A stretch of DNA of 34,459 nucleotides from NCBI GenBank assembly GCA_028278325.1, contig JANQEO010000039.1, positions 116,255-150,713 on the forward strand, written 5' to 3'. The notes beneath the pieces were generated by a model. The model worked only from the letters and a program-made list of their open reading frames with translations, had not been told where the DNA came from and made no database searches. Below, piece after piece: positions 31,378-34,459 of this stretch. The stretch comes from Candidatus Binatia bacterium. GTDB taxonomy: Bacteria > Desulfobacterota > Binatia > UBA1149 > JAJCZL01. The position numbers and the translations under genes are program-made. Position 1 is the stretch's first letter, and each line of letters opens with the position of its first letter.

Positions 31378-34300
31378 ATGGTCGACGGCGTCATCCAGTG
31401 GTCGCTTCGTAACCGGCTCTTCGTGTTGGCGGCGGCTGCCGTTTTGCTCTGCTGGGGCACGTATGAAGCCGTGCGCATGCCGGTCGATGTCTTTCCAGAT
31501 CTCACCGCGCCCACGGTGACCGTCATCGCCGAGGCGCACGGGATGGCGCCCCAAGAAGTCGAGAGCCTCGTGACGTTCCCGATCGAGACTGCGCTCAACG
31601 GCGCCAGTGGCGTCAGACGGGTGCGCTCATCGACTAGCGTCGGCATCTCGGTCGTGTGGGTCGAGTTCGACTGGGGAGCCGACATCTACCGAGCACGCCA
31701 GATTGTTGCCGAGAAGCTGCAGCTCGCACAAGAAGCCCTCCCTCCGGAGATTGAGCGGCCGGTACTCGCGCCGATCTCCTCGATCATGGGCGAGATCATG
31801 TTTGTCACGATGACCTCCGATCACCATTCGGCATTCGAGCTGAGAACCACTGCCGATTGGGTGCTGCGTCGGCGGTTGCTTGCGGTTCCTGGTGTATCGC
31901 AAGTCATTCCGATGGGCGGCGAGACGAAGCAGTACCAGGTCACGCTAAACCCAGCCCGGCTGGCCGCCTACGAGATTGCCTCGGATGAGGTTCTCGAGGC
32001 TCTCCGCGAATCTAACGAGAACACGTCCGCGGGGTTCTACCACGCAAGCGGCCAGGAGTATCTGGTCCACGGAATCGGCCGTGTCCAACGCCCCGAGGAT
32101 ATCGGTGAGACACTTGTGGCAGTTCGAGAGGGTGAGCCGGTGCTCGTCCGTCACATTGCGGAAGTAAAGATCGGCGCAGCGCTAAAGCGCGGCGAGGGCT
32201 CCTACAACGCAACGCCGGCCGTCGTGCTTGGCATTCAAAAGCAGCCCGATGCCAACACACTCGTGCTGACGCAGCGGCTGGATGCAGTTCTGGATGACAT
32301 CCAGGCCTCCCTGCCGGAAGGCATGACGATCCACCGCCACATTTTCCGGCAGGCTGACTTTATTCAGGTTGCCATCCACAATCTCGTCGAAGCTCTTCGC
32401 GACGGCGCTGTGCTCGTCGTGGCGATTCTATTCGTTTTTCTCGTCAGTCTGAGGCCTACGGTTATCACGGTGCTCGCTATACCTCTCTCACTTCTGGCAG
32501 CGATGCTCGCTCTCAAGGCAGTCGGGGCGACGATCAACACGATGACGCTAGGGGGGATGGCAATCGCCGTTGGCGCTCTCGTTGATGACGCCATAATCGA
32601 CGTGGAGAATGTTCTGCGCCGACTCCGCGAGAACGCCAAACGGTCTTCCAGTGCGCGATGGCCGAGCCTTACTGTGGTCTATGAGGGAAGCAAGGAGATC
32701 CGAGGCTCGATCGTGTTTGCCACGATCATCATCATCTTGGTTTTTCTGCCGCTGTTCTTCCTCTCGGGGGTCGAGGGGAGACTTCTTCGTCCGCTGGGAT
32801 TCTCTTATATCGTTTCGCTTACCGCCTCGCTGGTGGTCGCCCTTACGGTTACGCCGGTGCTCTGTTCGCTTCTTCTGGTGCAGCAGAAGGTGCTTGCGGA
32901 CAGTGAGGATGGCCCCACGTTGCGTTGGCTCAAAGCGCGCTACGAACCGCTGCTCGATGCCACGATGCATCGCTGGAAAGCGGTGGGCGCAGTCGCGATC
33001 GGCGGCTTGTTTGTGGCCGTGGCGGCCGGCGCATTCGTAGGACGTTCGTTCCTCCCGGAGTTCAACGAGGGCACGCTCACCATCAGCGCTGTGACGTTGC
33101 CCGGCACCTCGCTCGAGGAGTCAGGCAAGCTGGCCGGAGCGGTGGAACGAGTGCTTCTAGCGCAGCCCGAAGTCGTTGCCACGGCCCGCCGCACCGGTCG
33201 CGCCGAGCGGGACGAGCACGCGCAGGGCGTAAACGCCTCAGAGATCGACGTGGGATTACAGATGAAGGAGCGCGACAAGGAAGAACTCCTGGAGGAGTTA
33301 CGGCGCGAGTTCACGCGGATTCCTGGAATGAACATCATCATCGGTCAGCCGATCTCGCACCGGATCGACCACATGCTCTCGGGCACACGGGCCAACATCG
33401 CTGTGAAGGTATTCGGCGACGACCTCTACGAGCTTCGCCGGAGGGCAGAGCAGATACGGAAGGTCGTGCAGGACGTTCCTGGTGTGGTCGATCTATCGGT
33501 CGAGCAGCAAAGCGACATCCCGATCTTGGCCATAGCGTTCGACCGCCAGGCAATTGCGCAGTACGGCCTGCGGATCCGCAGCGTGGCGGAAGCCGTGGAA
33601 ACGGCGTTTGCAGGCCAAGTCGTTTCCAGGGTGCTCGAGGGGCAGGCAGCGTTCGATCTAGTCGTGCGCTACGACCGGTCGGCTCTCGAGGACCTCGAGG
33701 CAATCCGCGGCATGCTGATTACGACACCATCAGGGGCACAGGTCCCACTCCATGCTCTCGCCTCCGTCGAGCGCACCCGTGGGCCGAATACCATCAGCCG
33801 CGAGAACGTGCAGCGCAAGATCGTCGTAATGTGCAACGTCGCCGGTGGTGACCTCAGCGGCGTGGTCGAGGCGATTCGCGAACGAGTCGAGAGCACCGTA
33901 CCGTTGCCGCCCGGCTACTACGTCGAGTACGGTGGTCAGTTCGAGAGTGCCGAGCAAGCCGCCCGGACGTTGCTGATCCTAGGGCTCGTCGTCGTAGCCG
34001 GCATTTTTGTCATCTTGTTCGTTGCGTTCCGTTCGGCGAGGGATGCAGCGCTGGTCATGCTGAATCTACCACTTGCGCTGATAGGTGGTGTCCTCGGGAT
34101 ATTCCTGTCGGGCGGTGTGCTATCGGTTGCCTCGATTATCGGCTTCATCACCCTTTTCGGAATCGCCACGCGAAATGGCATCATGATGATCTCCCACATC
34201 CACCACCTGATCACCCACGAAGGCGTAAGAGATGTCGAGGTCGCCGTGAAGCGCGGCGCCATGGAGCGGCTCTCACCAATTCTGATGACCGCTTTGGCGA

Positions 34301-34459
34301 CCGGCCTTGCGCTGGTTCCGCTGGCGCTCAGCGGCGGCGAGCCGGGAAGCGAGATTCAGACGCCAATGGCGATCGTGATCTTGTGTGGGCTGCTGTCGTC
34401 TACGGTACTGAACATGATCGTAGTTCCGTCGCTCTATCTGCGCTTCGGATCAGCCAGGG
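31378..34459 (+). CDS. czcA: Heavy-metal efflux RND pump (CusA/CzcA family), 3' end beyond the window
   Basis: An uninterrupted frame from ATG 31378 (GAGGCGG upstream) to the window edge, about 1027 codons, so only the last few residues are missing. It has N-terminal NRLFVLAAAAVLLCWGTYEA, pore-domain segments, HME-type motifs (RTGRAERDEHAQGVN, FLPEFNEGTLTI) and 12 membrane helices in two groups. Helix 4 carries the charged proton-relay region GALVDDAIIDVEN (Asp403, Asp404, Asp408, Glu410). It uses the proton gradient to export metal cations from the periplasm or cytoplasm through the CzcB/CzcC partners. Which metal is not decided by sequence. Confidence 0.9.
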   Translation, partial: MVDGVIQWSLRNRLFVLAAAAVLLCWGTYEAVRMPVDVFPDLTAPTVTVIAEAHGMAPQEVESLVTFPIETALNGASGVRRVRSSTSVGISVVWVEFDWGADIYRARQIVAEKLQLAQEALPPEIERPVLAPISSIMGEIMFVTMTSDHHSAFELRTTADWVLRRRLLAVPGVSQVIPMGGETKQYQVTLNPARLAAYEIASDEVLEALRESNENTSAGFYHASGQEYLVHGIGRVQRPEDIGETLVAVREGEPVLVRHIAEVKIGAALKRGEGSYNATPAVVLGIQKQPDANTLVLTQRLDAVLDDIQASLPEGMTIHRHIFRQADFIQVAIHNLVEALRDGAVLVVAILFVFLVSLRPTVITVLAIPLSLLAAMLALKAVGATINTMTLGGMAIAVGALVDDAIIDVENVLRRLRENAKRSSSARWPSLTVVYEGSKEIRGSIVFATIIIILVFLPLFFLSGVEGRLLRPLGFSYIVSLTASLVVALTVTPVLCSLLLVQQKVLADSEDGPTLRWLKARYEPLLDATMHRWKAVGAVAIGGLFVAVAAGAFVGRSFLPEFNEGTLTISAVTLPGTSLEESGKLAGAVERVLLAQPEVVATARRTGRAERDEHAQGVNASEIDVGLQMKERDKEELLEELRREFTRIPGMNIIIGQPISHRIDHMLSGTRANIAVKVFGDDLYELRRRAEQIRKVVQDVPGVVDLSVEQQSDIPILAIAFDRQAIAQYGLRIRSVAEAVETAFAGQVVSRVLEGQAAFDLVVRYDRSALEDLEAIRGMLITTPSGAQVPLHALASVERTRGPNTISRENVQRKIVVMCNVAGGDLSGVVEAIRERVESTVPLPPGYYVEYGGQFESAEQAARTLLILGLVVVAGIFVILFVAFRSARDAALVMLNLPLALIGGVLGIFLSGGVLSVASIIGFITLFGIATRNGIMMISHIHHLITHEGVRDVEVAVKRGAMERLSPILMTALATGLALVPLALSGGEPGSEIQTPMAIVILCGLLSSTVLNMIVVPSLYLRFGSAR

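Overview
The window is GC-rich, densely packed bacterial DNA with short intergenic gaps, many start/stop overlaps and good Shine-Dalgarno sequences. The long-form PstC and PstA (with extra N-terminal domains), the RhlG-like reductase, the DUF6502/DUF5666 pair and a secreted protein carrying a DUF4215/Myxococcus-type cysteine-rich repeat suggest an uncultured proteobacterium, probably in the former 'Deltaproteobacteria' (Myxococcota or Binatota-like). There is no rRNA marker, so this is inference. I saw no rRNA, tRNA, CRISPR array, transposase or phage gene.

Layout. 1-1591 (minus): a DUF6502 protein followed by a DUF5666 lipoprotein cut by the window edge. They diverge from a secreted 22-cysteine protein (1800-2366) across a symmetric palindrome that holds a -10 box on both strands. 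2473-5570 (minus): SDR reductase, caspase-like/PDZ lipoprotein and thioredoxin-like [2Fe-2S] ferredoxin. 5640-7025 (minus): DUF3179 lipoprotein. 7205-9198 (plus): mercuric-reductase-like flavoprotein and a rhodanese. 9195-13860 (minus): a packed run of MerR regulator, PrxQ-like peroxiredoxin, sodium:solute symporter, IspG and a DsbA/HCCA-isomerase-like protein. The MerR gene diverges from a small four-helix membrane protein (13967-14416), whose promoter has the 19-bp spacer and central dyad of MerR/SoxR targets. 14462-16254 (minus): an outer-membrane protein and a secreted Cys-rich protein, probably metal-related.

16393-19669 (minus) is a translationally coupled trio: membrane-anchored amidohydrolase, SGNH hydrolase and a dihydropteroate synthase whose motifs match the sulfonamide-insensitive Sul1/Sul2 group rather than ordinary FolP. 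19817-25484 is a phosphate/arsenate module: ArsC (minus) diverges from pstS-pstC-pstA-pstB (plus), with no phoU inside the window. Two strong hairpins separate pstS from pstC. 25494-28051 (minus) holds a small unknown protein and a large secreted six-repeat propeller-like protein.

28168-34459 (plus) is a self-contained metal-efflux operon: a CsoR/RcnR-family repressor that lacks the usual metal-binding cysteine, its G6-tract operator, then CzcC-, CzcB- (with a His-Gly-rich N-terminus) and CzcA-like efflux components, the last running off the window. The window therefore mixes housekeeping genes (ispG, folate synthesis, phosphate uptake) with several thiol, metal and metalloid stress modules. 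The items that most deserve checking are the Sul-like DHPS, the Cys-less RcnR-like sensor, the symmetric promoter with its CX3C-repeat protein, and the MerR-type regulon.
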